Of a stretch of DNA of 55,142 bases, positions 34,093 through 42,707 are shown piece by piece. Source of the DNA: Bacteroidales bacterium. Its GTDB lineage: Bacteria > Bacteroidota > Bacteroidia > Bacteroidales > P3. The position numbers were made by a program, and so were the translations under genes. Where the stretch lies: positions 1 through 55,142 of the forward strand of contig JAKSMO010000008.1 in assembly GCA_024400545.1 (NCBI GenBank). Direction: 5' to 3'. Within the stretch, counting starts at the first letter, position 1, and each line of letters starts with the position of its first letter. The notes under the pieces are model-generated. The model saw only the letters and a list, made by a program, of their open reading frames with translations, had not been told where the DNA came from and did no database searches.

Positions 34093-34819
34093 AGTTAAGT
34101 TTTTGAATAGTATTGGTGGCGGCGTGGTGACCAAGATTACTGCCGACCTGATTTTTGTGCGTGACGATACCGGATTTGACATGCCCATGCCTGCCAACGA
34201 ACTGATACGCATGGCTGACATGAGTGGTGTGGGCAAGGTGTTCAACCAGGATGTGCCCGGACATCTGCCTTCGGCCGAGGAGGCCAAACGCATAGCCGAG
34301 GCCGAAAGCAAAGCCGCAGCCCAAATGGCCGAACAGAACCGCAAGTTGAAAGAGAAGTTTTCCGGATCGGCCGATGACGACAATGCCGAGAAACTGCGCG
34401 AAGAGAACAAGAAGTTGCGCAACCAGGTGGCCAATCTGCAAGACCAGGTGAAGAATTTACAACGCCGACTGGCACAGCTGCAGAGTCGCAATGCCCGCGA
34501 ATTGAACGACAATATACTTATGCAATATATGGTGCGTCCGGGCGAGGCTGAGGTGGATTTGCACATTGAAGCATTGCACGAAAACCCAGACCAGCTGGCA
34601 GACAGTGAGAAGCTGGACATTCAGCTGCGTTTTTTCCGCACTTGCCTGAACCATGCTATGCTGAACGGGGTGAAACGTGTGGTATTTATCCACGGAGTAG
34701 GCCGTGGCGTACTAAAGACCGAAATACAACGCGAACTGGACCAATACGGTAACATCCAATACATTGACGCCCCAATGAGTGTTTATGGAGCAGGGGCAAC
34801 GGATGTGTATTTTAAGTAG
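34067..34819 (+). CDS. DUF2027 / Smr-domain protein
   Basis: 250 residues in three parts. An N-terminal SH3-like DUF2027 region (FQIGDKVKFLNSIGGGVVTK). A charged coiled coil at ~85-150 (KLREENKKLRNQVANLQDQV). A C-terminal Smr domain with VDLHIEAL and HGVGRGVLKTEIQREL, the MutS2-type small endonuclease motif in which the usual HGxGxGxLr is well kept. The Smr domain suggests nuclease action on branched DNA or on mRNA, but without the MutS ATPase; role unproven. Its stop codon is the first unit of a tandem repeat array. Confidence 0.85.
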   Translation: MTKFQIGDKVKFLNSIGGGVVTKITADLIFVRDDTGFDMPMPANELIRMADMSGVGKVFNQDVPGHLPSAEEAKRIAEAESKAAAQMAEQNRKLKEKFSGSADDDNAEKLREENKKLRNQVANLQDQVKNLQRRLAQLQSRNARELNDNILMQYMVRPGEAEVDLHIEALHENPDQLADSEKLDIQLRFFRTCLNHAMLNGVKRVVFIHGVGRGVLKTEIQRELDQYGNIQYIDAPMSVYGAGATDVYFK

Positions 34820-34906
34820 TTGATGAAGTTTGGGGTTGATGGAGTTGATGAAGTTATGGAGTTGATGAAGTTATGGAGTTGATGAAGTTATGAAGTTGAT
34901 GGGGTT
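34818..34906 (+). repeat. Tandem repeat GTTGATGAAGTTATGGA, beginning at a stop codon
   Basis: Three near-identical 17-base units at 34844, 34861 and 34878, flanked by partial TTGATGAAG / TTGATGGGG units from 34818 to 34906. The first partial unit shares the last bases of the Smr gene's TAG. The unit resembles the degenerate repeats at 10930-11018. Confidence 0.85.
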
Positions 34907-34947
34907 TTAATTATTAATTTTTTACTATTAATTATCAATTAAACAGA

Positions 34948-36099
34948 ATGAGCAGACAAATACATATCGGCAATCTTACGCTGGGCGGCGGCGCCCCGAT
35001 CAGGGTGCAGTCGATGACAAACACTGATACAATGGACACTGAAGCCACTGTGCGCCAGACCTTGGAACTTGTGGAGGCCGGTTGTGAAATGGTGCGCATT
35101 ACAGCCCCCGATGTGAAGGCCGCCGAGAACCTTTATAATATAAAGAATGAGTTGGCCAAGCATGGCTGCTATGTGCCGCTAGTGGCTGACATCCATTTTA
35201 ACCCACTGGCAGCAGAAACGGCTGCGACCATTGTGGAGAAGGTGCGTGTGAACCCAGGCAACTACACCGACCGCAATGTGGGGAAGACCCATTTCACCGA
35301 CCAGGAATATGCCGACGAGCTGAAGCGCATAGGCGACAAGATGTCGCGATTGATAGAAATATGCAAGAGCCACAACACGGCTATGCGTATTGGCACCAAC
35401 CACGGATCGCTGAGCGAACGCATAATGAGCCGCTACGGCAACACGCCGGAAGGTATGGCACAGAGCGCTATCGAGTTTGCCGAGGTGTGCCGCCTGCAAG
35501 ATTATCATCAGCTAGTTTTCTCGATGAAGGCATCCAACGTGAAGGTGATGGTGCAAAGCACCCGCCGTTTTGTGGAGAAGATGCACGAACTCGGCATGGA
35601 TTATCCCATACATCTGGGTGTGACTGAGGCTGGTAACGCCATGCAGGCCAGATACAAGAGTGCTGCCGGCATTGGTGCATTGTTGGTGGATGGCATTGGC
35701 GACACCATCCGTGTTTCCCTTACCGAAGACCCTGTGGAGGAGATTCCTGTGGCCTATGACATTCTTCAAGCTGTTGGCGCACGCATCAGTCAGTGTGAAT
35801 ATATCGCCTGCCCGTCTTGCGGTCGCACACAATATGACATACAAGATGCCCTTGAACAGATTAAGGCTCGCACCAAACACCTTAAAGGTGTGAAAATCGG
35901 CGTGATGGGATGCATTGTGAACGGCCCGGGCGAGATGGCCGACGCACATTACGGCTATGTAGGCCAAGGTGCAGGCAAGATTACCCTTTACAAAGGCAAA
36001 GAAGTGATGAAACGCAATATAGATCAGGCCGATGCCGTGGAAGAGCTGGTCAATCTAATTAAAGATGGCGGCGACTGGGTGGAACCAAACAATAAATAA
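34948..36099 (+). CDS. ispG: 4-hydroxy-3-methylbut-2-en-1-yl diphosphate synthase, short form
   Basis: Fe-S enzyme of the MEP isoprenoid pathway that converts MEcPP to HMBPP. 383 residues: TIM-barrel domain (VQSMTNTDTMDTEATVRQTL; VADIHFNP; VRVNPGNY; MRIGTNHGSLSERIMSRYG; HLGVTEAGN; DGIGDTIRVSLTEDPVEEIP) followed directly by the Fe-S domain with ACPSCGRT (Cys288, Cys291) and GVMGCIVNGPGEM (Cys322, Glu329). Bacteroidetes usually carry a ~600-residue form with an extra domain between these halves. Here the flanking sequences are of that long-form type but the insert is absent. pgk-like gene follows 27 bp later. Confidence 0.96.
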   Translation: MSRQIHIGNLTLGGGAPIRVQSMTNTDTMDTEATVRQTLELVEAGCEMVRITAPDVKAAENLYNIKNELAKHGCYVPLVADIHFNPLAAETAATIVEKVRVNPGNYTDRNVGKTHFTDQEYADELKRIGDKMSRLIEICKSHNTAMRIGTNHGSLSERIMSRYGNTPEGMAQSAIEFAEVCRLQDYHQLVFSMKASNVKVMVQSTRRFVEKMHELGMDYPIHLGVTEAGNAMQARYKSAAGIGALLVDGIGDTIRVSLTEDPVEEIPVAYDILQAVGARISQCEYIACPSCGRTQYDIQDALEQIKARTKHLKGVKIGVMGCIVNGPGEMADAHYGYVGQGAGKITLYKGKEVMKRNIDQADAVEELVNLIKDGGDWVEPNNK

Positions 36100-36126
36100 G
36101 ATAAAACAATAACACATTGCACTAAT

Positions 36127-37494
36127 ATGAACAAAAACATTAGCATTGCAGCATTGCGCGACCTCCCGCTGATTCAAGAGGCCGATTTAAAAAATAAGGT
36201 TGTGCTGGTGCGCGTTGACCACAACGTGGTGAAAGGCGGCGTAATACACGACCCCTATCGTATTGATGCCACTTTCGGCACCCTTTTCTACATCTTATCC
36301 AAAGGCGGAAAAATCATCTTGATGACCCATGTGGGCCGTCCGCGCAACAAGGCCGACCAGTCTATCACCCAGAGCGATGCCACATCGGTGCGTCCCATTG
36401 TGGAATACCTGCAGAACAAGTTGCACCTCACTATCGAAGTGCCCGAATTCTACACGCACGGCAAAGAAGGCTATCTGAGTATTGAGAGTAATATCAACCA
36501 CTCCATCCGCCGTCTGCGCGAGCATGATATCGACATGGTGTATCTGCCCAACACACGTTGGTTTGCCGGCGAAGAGGCCAAAGACGAGAACGCCGAGCGC
36601 TTTGCCAACCAGCTGGCAGGCCTAGCCGATATCTATGTGAATGACGCATTTGGATCGTGGCAGCCCCATGCCTCCACTTTCGGCATCACCAAATATCTGC
36701 CCTCGTATGCAGGATTCCTTATGCAGAAAGAGATTGAGAATTTGGAGCGTATCTTCTATGCCAAACAGCCGTTGGTATCAGTGGTAGCCGGTAGCAAGTT
36801 TGACACCAAGATCAACTCACTATATTCGCTGCTGCAAAAGAGCGACCACCTGGTGCTGGGCGGCGTGATTTACAATGCCTACCTTTGCGCCAAGTATGGC
36901 ATCAGTATTAAAGGTGTGGGGGATGAGGATGTGAAACTGGCAGCCGAATTTGTGAAGTTTGCCGAACAATACCCCAAAAAGATTGTGGAACTGCCATTTA
37001 TTGTGGAGAGCGATATCTTTGGCGAACGTGTGGAAGGGAAATATCGTGTTCATGACATTCGCAATCTGAAGGAAGGCACCAAGTTGAACTATGTGCTGGA
37101 CGTGGCTCCCGAAAGCTATGACGAGCCTGAGATTTTGAATGTATTCCTCTCGGCCAAGACCATCTTTGTGAATGCCGTGATGGGTTTTGTGCCTCACTTT
37201 AACGAAGGTACCATAGCTTTGGACACCGTGATTGACCGCAACCCCCATGCCGTGAAACTATATGGCGGCGGCGACACCATGCAGGAGTTGAAGCGCCTGC
37301 TTCCCGGCCTGTATATTATGGCTTTGGATAGCAAAGACTACTACATCTTTACCGGCGGCGGTGCTGTGCTGAAAGCCATCGAGCAAAACAGCCCTTCTGG
37401 ACTTGCTCCTGTGCGCGCCCTTATTGAGCAAAAGGCGGAGCAGGAGAAATGGAAAATGAGACTGAACGGCAATCGAAACAGCAACGATTATTGA
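36127..37494 (+). CDS. Divergent phosphoglycerate kinase homologue
   Basis: 455 residues, about 40-60 longer than usual PGK. Fold motifs are recognisable: VLVRVDHNVV (for VRVDFNVP), YRIDAT, LMTHVGRPRNK, LPNTRWFAGEE (for ENLRF), YVNDAFGSWQPHAST, VVAGSKFDTKINSL (for GGAKVSDKI), NAVMGFVPH, YGGGDTMQEL and IFTGGGAVLKAIE for the nucleotide. Arginines matching the 3-phosphoglycerate site are kept at 45, 71 and 144. In AFGSWQPHAST, however, the motif equivalent to AFGxxHRAHAS is shortened and lacks its Arg. It may be a working but unusual PGK or a paralogue with another acyl-phosphate substrate. Probably cotranscribed with ispG. Confidence 0.82.
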   Translation: MNKNISIAALRDLPLIQEADLKNKVVLVRVDHNVVKGGVIHDPYRIDATFGTLFYILSKGGKIILMTHVGRPRNKADQSITQSDATSVRPIVEYLQNKLHLTIEVPEFYTHGKEGYLSIESNINHSIRRLREHDIDMVYLPNTRWFAGEEAKDENAERFANQLAGLADIYVNDAFGSWQPHASTFGITKYLPSYAGFLMQKEIENLERIFYAKQPLVSVVAGSKFDTKINSLYSLLQKSDHLVLGGVIYNAYLCAKYGISIKGVGDEDVKLAAEFVKFAEQYPKKIVELPFIVESDIFGERVEGKYRVHDIRNLKEGTKLNYVLDVAPESYDEPEILNVFLSAKTIFVNAVMGFVPHFNEGTIALDTVIDRNPHAVKLYGGGDTMQELKRLLPGLYIMALDSKDYYIFTGGGAVLKAIEQNSPSGLAPVRALIEQKAEQEKWKMRLNGNRNSNDY

Positions 37495-37511
37495 TTGTAA
37501 CCTATTATCAC

Positions 37512-37555
37512 AGAGTGGGCTAGATTGAATGATGAGATTTAGCCCACTCTTTATT
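37512..37555 (+). terminator. Terminator after ispG-pgk-like unit
   Basis: AGAGTGGGCTA (37512-37522) pairs perfectly with TAGCCCACTCT (37540-37550), 17-base loop, then TTATTG. The T tract is weak, so termination may be partial. Confidence 0.7.
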
Positions 37556-37562
37556 GTTCTTT

Positions 37563-38744
37563 ATGTTTCTCCATATCGACTGCAACACCTATTTCGCCTC
37601 GTGCGAGGTGGCCACCAACCCCGAGTTGGAGGGTAAGCCTGTGGTTGTAGCTAACGATAACGAGAATGGCGGAGGCATAATACTGGCCCTCACACCTGAA
37701 GCTAAGGCTTTGGGATTGAAGCGAGGCATACCCCTTTTTAAGGTGCGCAATCTGATAAAACTGAACAATGTGGTGATTAGGCAAGTGGATCACAAGAAAT
37801 ACCGCCAGATCTCGCATACCATTATGAATGCTGTGAGACAGCAAGACATAGTGCAGGATTTTGTGCAATACTCTGTGGATGAATTTTTTGGCACACTACC
37901 CCTGACCGATCCAGATGAGTTGCGCCATTATGCCAAACTAGTGAAGGACATGATTTGGGACACCACACACATACCTGTGAGTTGCGGTATTTCGCAAAGC
38001 TACACATTGGCCAAAGTGGCCACACACTACGCCAAACATTACAAAGGATACGGGGGAATTTGCGTATTGATGCCAGAGAACCGAGAACGTGCCTTGGGCC
38101 TGCTAGATATTGCCGATATATGGGGCATAGGCAGACAGAACCGACAGAAGCTATATGCCATTGGCGTGCACACGGGACTTGAATTTGCGAACTCCGAAGA
38201 GGCTCAACTACAAAAGCTATTCAGCGTGGCTGGACTCAACACTTGGCGCGAGCTTAGAGGAATCCCATCAATCAACCTAAGCCGGCCAGCGCAGCAACGC
38301 AGTATAATGCAAAGTCGCACATTTGCCTATATGACTGACGACCAAAAGAAACTAGAGCAAAGCATACGGCAATTTGCAGCGGACTGCGCCAGCAAACTGA
38401 GAGCTCAACAGAGTGTCTGCAGACAAGTGTCGGTATTTCTTTCCACCAACCGACATCGGGAGGATTTGGACCAATATCGCAACAGCGGTAGCGTTCGACT
38501 CCCCTCCCCTACCGCCGACACACCCATTATCGTGAAATCAGCAGTAGCTGCCCTAGAGCAGGTGTTCCGCACGGGCTTTCTTTACAAACAAGCCGGAGTG
38601 ATTCTCAGCGATATCAGCCAGGAGGAAGGCATGCAGCTCGACCTTTTTTCGGAACCCGAAGACGAACGCCACCGCAAACTCATGCGAATAGCTGACGCCA
38701 TTAACAAGAAGTTTGGCGACGATACTGTGAATTTCGGAAAATAG
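37563..38744 (+). CDS. Y-family DNA polymerase (UmuC / Pol V type)
   Basis: 393 residues from the ATG at 37563; an upstream TTG falls within the terminator region. The palm shows FLHIDCNTYFASCE with the first metal Asp and YSVDEFFGTL with the second acidic pair. The thumb HhH is IADIWGIGRQNRQKL. The C-terminus (YKQAGVILSDIS, then LMRIADAINKKFGDDTVNFG) is of the UmuC type rather than DinB. It should carry out error-prone translesion synthesis. No umuD gene is next to it and no LexA-like palindrome is evident upstream. Starts only 12 bp after the terminator hairpin. Confidence 0.88.
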   Translation: MFLHIDCNTYFASCEVATNPELEGKPVVVANDNENGGGIILALTPEAKALGLKRGIPLFKVRNLIKLNNVVIRQVDHKKYRQISHTIMNAVRQQDIVQDFVQYSVDEFFGTLPLTDPDELRHYAKLVKDMIWDTTHIPVSCGISQSYTLAKVATHYAKHYKGYGGICVLMPENRERALGLLDIADIWGIGRQNRQKLYAIGVHTGLEFANSEEAQLQKLFSVAGLNTWRELRGIPSINLSRPAQQRSIMQSRTFAYMTDDQKKLEQSIRQFAADCASKLRAQQSVCRQVSVFLSTNRHREDLDQYRNSGSVRLPSPTADTPIIVKSAVAALEQVFRTGFLYKQAGVILSDISQEEGMQLDLFSEPEDERHRKLMRIADAINKKFGDDTVNFGK

Positions 38745-38765
38745 ATATATTACTCTAAGCCACGA

Positions 38766-40130
38766 TTAGAACATATATCCCATCTTGACATAGAGGTTGC
38801 TGAACTTGTTGTTGTCCTGCTCGTTGAGGGCTGTGGCCCAATCGACAGAGAGAATGAAATTGTCGTTCATGGCAACTTTGAGTCCGCAACCGGCCGAGAT
38901 ATGGGGTTTGTAGGTCTCGGAGGTACGATAGCGACTGGGGTCGGTGGTTGGGTTGTAACTTCTGTCGCAAATATCAATAGAAGAGGCAAGAGGATCTGCC
39001 AACACATCTTGATCAGGCTGCACCACCATACCTGCATCCACAAAAGGATTGAGACCAATATAGAAATGTTCCTTACCCACTTTAAAATCAATCACCTGAG
39101 TGCGTAGCTCGATATTAGCGAAGGCGATGCCAGGAGCACAAATGCGGTTACGCATCACTCCGCGCAGACTGTTGCCGCCACCAAGCCCCTCATACACACA
39201 ACGCTGCATATAAAGCTGGTTAAGGTAGTTATTGAGATAGAAGGGACAGTCGCCAGCCAAATTGAGCTGGGTGCCCAAACGATAGGCGAAGGTGAGACGG
39301 TGTTGGATGATGGGAATGTAGTGGCGCCAAGAAGCATTGAATTTAAGATTGTTGTACGCGCTCATATCACCCAAGCCAGCATAATAGGTCAAGAATGCGT
39401 CGGCATGTATGCCTCGACGAGGATTCTGCTGACGGTCGCGCGTATCAAAGGTAATGCCGCCATGCAGATAGGGCGAGAAGCCGCCGTGAGTCTCGGCACC
39501 GGAGATATAACCCCAATAGACATACTGGTCGTAGAGCGTCGTTTCCTCAGGCAATTTGTCGTCATCATCATTCACATATCGGTTCAGGCGGTCAATATCG
39601 ACCGAACCAATGTTGTAGTGCAACAGACCCAGACCCGCATTCCAATACCACGGATGAGAAACCTTGCCTTGTAGGTCGACCGAAAAACGGAACATATCGC
39701 GCTTCATCTTGTAGTAAGCACGGGTGAGGTAGGCGGAGGAAGTAGGATTGGTGTAGTCATAAAAGTAGTCGGTGGCATAGCCGTTAAAGCCCAAGAAGTC
39801 GCACATCTGGTCGGGCATATAGGTAAGGTCAATGCTGAGACGGTGATTGGGGATGAGGTACTTGGAATCGTAGCTAAGGCGGAAGAGGCCATAATGCTTG
39901 GTGGAATAGGAAGCCTCGGCATAAAAAGAGTGGTAGTACTCGGGATAGATGGCTCCATCGCCGAAATAATAGATATTGGTGAGAGCACCCAGCTGCAGAC
40001 CCAAGTCAGCATCGTAAGAGAAACTAGGTAGCACACCGAAAGTCCAACCTTTGCGCACATTGTTGGTATCTTGTGCCATTATGGTAAATGAGGCAGCTAA
40101 AAGAGCGAGTGAGAGAATAATCTTTTTCAT
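38766..40130 (-). CDS. Omp85-type (BamA/TamA-like) outer-membrane barrel without POTRA domains
   Basis: 454 residues from the ATG at 40130, which is followed by a signal peptide (1-19, ending IMAQ). Omp85 barrel hallmarks: HGGITFDTRDRQQNPRRGIH (strand with DTRDxxxxPxxG) and YEGLGGGNSLRGVMRNR (the G-x-x-S-L-R-G-x-x-x-x-R motif that lies inside the barrel), with the terminal strand YVKMGYMF ending in Phe. There is no room for POTRA repeats before the barrel. Family roles are protein or lipid insertion or surface export. Third gene after gltS and a Cys-motif protein. Confidence 0.82.
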   Translation of the reverse strand: MKKIILSLALLAASFTIMAQDTNNVRKGWTFGVLPSFSYDADLGLQLGALTNIYYFGDGAIYPEYYHSFYAEASYSTKHYGLFRLSYDSKYLIPNHRLSIDLTYMPDQMCDFLGFNGYATDYFYDYTNPTSSAYLTRAYYKMKRDMFRFSVDLQGKVSHPWYWNAGLGLLHYNIGSVDIDRLNRYVNDDDDKLPEETTLYDQYVYWGYISGAETHGGFSPYLHGGITFDTRDRQQNPRRGIHADAFLTYYAGLGDMSAYNNLKFNASWRHYIPIIQHRLTFAYRLGTQLNLAGDCPFYLNNYLNQLYMQRCVYEGLGGGNSLRGVMRNRICAPGIAFANIELRTQVIDFKVGKEHFYIGLNPFVDAGMVVQPDQDVLADPLASSIDICDRSYNPTTDPSRYRTSETYKPHISAGCGLKVAMNDNFILSVDWATALNEQDNNKFSNLYVKMGYMF

Positions 40131-40170
40131 GCTTGCTAATTCGTATTTAATAGAATGATACGGAGACTTT

Positions 40171-40476
40171 TTATCTATCAATTGAAATGGAGTCGGCCTG
40201 ATATGGGACATCACCTTCCAAATAATGATTGTGACAAGCAGCCATCGAAGTGGCAGCCATAGCTATGCCCACCACTACGGCGGCACGACCCAGACGAGAA
40301 CGTTTGTTTAATTCTGCTTCAAGATACTGCACTTCGGATTCACAATGAGGGCAGGTACCGGAGCATTGGCCCTGAAAAGTACACTCATGCAGAACCAACG
40401 GAATATCATTCTCATCGGCCACACGTTGGCGCACCTTCTTGAGATAGTTGCAGATGCTTTTACCGCTGTTTTCCAT
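40171..40476 (-). CDS. Cysteine-motif protein with a membrane segment, unknown
   Basis: 101 residues. The N-terminal part (SGKSICNYLKKVRQRVADEN) leads to the motif ECTFQGQCSGTCPHCESE, that is C-x5-C-x3-C-x2-C, then a Glu-rich helix (VQYLEAELNKR) and a hydrophobic stretch AAVVVGIAMAATSMAAC near residues 65-81. The four cysteines could bind Zn or an Fe-S cluster. From memory, similar short proteins with this CxxxxxCxGTCPxCExE pattern are widespread in Bacteroidales, without known function. The gene begins 6 bp after gltS and ends 40 bp before the Omp85-type gene. Confidence 0.7.
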   Translation of the reverse strand: MENSGKSICNYLKKVRQRVADENDIPLVLHECTFQGQCSGTCPHCESEVQYLEAELNKRSRLGRAAVVVGIAMAATSMAACHNHYLEGDVPYQADSISIDR

Positions 40477-40482
40477 AAGCTA

Positions 40483-41877
40483 TTATTTGTTTTTCTTGAA
40501 GAATATTTTTTTGCGGAAGATAAACAAAACAAAGAGTATCAGAGCCACAGCCAAGATGCCTAAAGTAATGAGGCAGTTGGAAAAACTCTGAGGGCCAAAA
40601 CCCATAAGCAGCAGAATGGGAAAGCCGAAAGCTATAGCAGGAATGGTTTGGAGTACCAGATTGTTGGCGGCAGGAGTTTCGAACTTAGGGTCGATTTCGC
40701 GAAGAAGAATCATACCATTGGAGGCTGTGCCGGTGAGCATGCCAAACATAGAGAAAAACCCTTCGTAGGGATACTCGGGATAAAGATGGCGAGCACACAA
40801 ACGCACAAAAAAGAAAGTACCCACAGCACCTAAAGCACATACCAGCAAGAGGGGCATCCAGATACCGCGAAGGTTGTTGAAATCGATAGCCGCAGTGCCA
40901 GCCACAATCATCACATCAAAACAGGTGCCAGCGATACGATCAAGGGTATAGTTGTTGATATATTCACGTTCGATGATGTTGCTCTTGCGCATACGGTTGA
41001 TAATCACCTTGACCAGCGAACCAAAGATGGTGCCCCACAAAAAGTTGAAACCCCAGAACATCGGTTTGAGCGTTTTGACACCGAACTGACCCAATTCCAT
41101 TTGCTCTACACCATACATAAACAAAAACACAAGGGCGTAAACCATGAGCACAAGGCTGATCTGGACAGTCATCTTATCGATAGACTCTGCGTGAGGAATC
41201 TCGTTTTCAGACTCATAATCCTCAAGGGTGTGAACCTCTTTGTAGTCGCCGATTTTCATTTTAAGGAGGCCTTTATTGCGCAGCACATTCATATACACCA
41301 CGCCCACCAAACTACCAACTATGAATCCTGTAGCGGCAATACTTAGGCCAAAGTCGGCACCATGGAAATTTATACCCTGACCAGCAGCCCAATTAGTGTA
41401 GGTAACGCCAAAATTCAAAGCCTGTCCCGGACCCTGACCATAGCCCATAGGAAGAAGCAAACCTGAGGCATAAAAAAATTCGGTATTGTTCCACCACAAG
41501 AACAGCGGGATAGTAATAATCAAGCCTATGAGACCTTGAATGATGTAGGAACTGGCTGTGACAGCACCCGTTTCCACCACTTTGATCGTAGTGGTTGAAC
41601 TTTTGATGCGTTTGTTTTTAAGCGCCATTGCTACAAACCCCAGACCTAAGGCATGATAGGTGATGATTTCCATAGACCCTTTGTCCACCAAAGTTGAAAA
41701 AAAGCCAAAAGGTTTGAGACATAAGATAATCAAACCTGCCAATAAAGCCGAGGGCAGCAGACTGCGCTTGAGCAATGGCACATTGCAACGAATAAGATTG
41801 GCTACCAACAAGGCTATTACAATAACAAAAAACTGTATCAGCCAAGCCCATGCTGTAGGGGATGCGAATGAAGACAT
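40483..41877 (-). CDS. gltS: Sodium/glutamate symporter family protein
   Basis: 464 residues, about 11-12 membrane spans. The ESS/GltS family signature is the Gly-rich reentrant motif LPMGYGQGPGQALNFG and the equivalent in the second half (GMLTGTASNGMILLREIDPK). It should import glutamate (or a related dicarboxylate) with Na+ across the inner membrane. It is longer than E. coli GltS because of a charged cytoplasmic loop (KIGDYKEVHTLEDYESENEI). First gene of a unit with a Cys-motif protein and an Omp85-type barrel. Confidence 0.85.
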   Translation of the reverse strand: MSSFASPTAWAWLIQFFVIVIALLVANLIRCNVPLLKRSLLPSALLAGLIILCLKPFGFFSTLVDKGSMEIITYHALGLGFVAMALKNKRIKSSTTTIKVVETGAVTASSYIIQGLIGLIITIPLFLWWNNTEFFYASGLLLPMGYGQGPGQALNFGVTYTNWAAGQGINFHGADFGLSIAATGFIVGSLVGVVYMNVLRNKGLLKMKIGDYKEVHTLEDYESENEIPHAESIDKMTVQISLVLMVYALVFLFMYGVEQMELGQFGVKTLKPMFWGFNFLWGTIFGSLVKVIINRMRKSNIIEREYINNYTLDRIAGTCFDVMIVAGTAAIDFNNLRGIWMPLLLVCALGAVGTFFFVRLCARHLYPEYPYEGFFSMFGMLTGTASNGMILLREIDPKFETPAANNLVLQTIPAIAFGFPILLLMGFGPQSFSNCLITLGILAVALILFVLFIFRKKIFFKKNK

Positions 41878-41991
41878 GCTATAGGAATTTATAATTAATA
41901 ACCGAATATTCTATCTTATTGCATATAAAAATGTAACGTAATAATAACAGACGTGCAGGCTCCAGAGATTATTACATTATACAATCATTAT

Positions 41992-42684
41992 TTATTTATC
42001 ATTCCATTTGATGGGGCGCTGGGCTCCGATTTCGAAATGGAGTTTGGCTATTCCAAGGTCGGTTTGCGTGTATCCGGCCAAAGAGAAAGTGGCTTTGGCA
42101 CGAACCTGGGGTTCGTTGCCATCGGCCAACAACTGGAAATGGAATTTTTGCTGATTGACGGCCGTGGGGGCTTTCAAAGCAGCATCAACCGCATCAAAAA
42201 ACCACTGAGGGCTGTTGGAACCCACATTGCTAACCGACTGAGCCGTCTTGCTTTTGCGAACACGACCATTGTCGGCTCCGTACCCTAAAGCTATGACACA
42301 CGATATCTTCTCGCCCTCGGGCAAAGAAAAAGCACCTTTGGTCTTGCTATAGGTAAGTCCCACCCAGCAGGTATTGAGCCCCAACGACTGAGCAAGCAGG
42401 ACAAGTTGTTCGCCGTAATAACCTACGCGATAGTCGAGATCGCCCCCTTTTTTACCTGCCATAACAAAATAGTTGGAGACCCCTTTGAACACACCGTAGC
42501 TATGACGACCCTGAAAAGCATTGGGCTCATTGGTGACGAGCTGAATGTGGAGATTTCCCTCTTGGTTGAGACGACGAATATCGGCATTGAGCACATCTAC
42601 GATATCTTGAGGAATAGGTTTGTTGATATAAGAACGAACAGAATGGCGTTCTTGAATGGCTTTTAATAGTTCTGTGTTATTCAT
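41992..42684 (-). CDS. Nitroreductase family flavoprotein
   Basis: 230 residues. FMN-dependent nitroreductase fold: N-terminal AIQERHSVRSYINKPIPQDI with the FMN-phosphate Arg/Ser, AQSLGLNTCWVGLTYSK, and a C-terminal KAPTAVNQQKFHFQLLADG, which resembles the usual SPSAxNxQPW block but is displaced towards the C-terminus. The order suggests the TM1586-like subgroup with a circularly arranged sequence. Substrate unknown. Last gene of the six-gene pyrE run, 23 bp after the AsmA-like gene; no clear terminator follows. Confidence 0.85.
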   Translation of the reverse strand: MNNTELLKAIQERHSVRSYINKPIPQDIVDVLNADIRRLNQEGNLHIQLVTNEPNAFQGRHSYGVFKGVSNYFVMAGKKGGDLDYRVGYYGEQLVLLAQSLGLNTCWVGLTYSKTKGAFSLPEGEKISCVIALGYGADNGRVRKSKTAQSVSNVGSNSPQWFFDAVDAALKAPTAVNQQKFHFQLLADGNEPQVRAKATFSLAGYTQTDLGIAKLHFEIGAQRPIKWNDK

Positions 42685-42707
42685 ATTATAATAGTGTTTG
42701 TGGCCAA

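Noticed and set aside
9295-34906. Tandem arrays considered as CRISPR repeats
   Set aside because: Units of 7-23 bases follow each other directly without spacers of constant length, and no cas genes are present.
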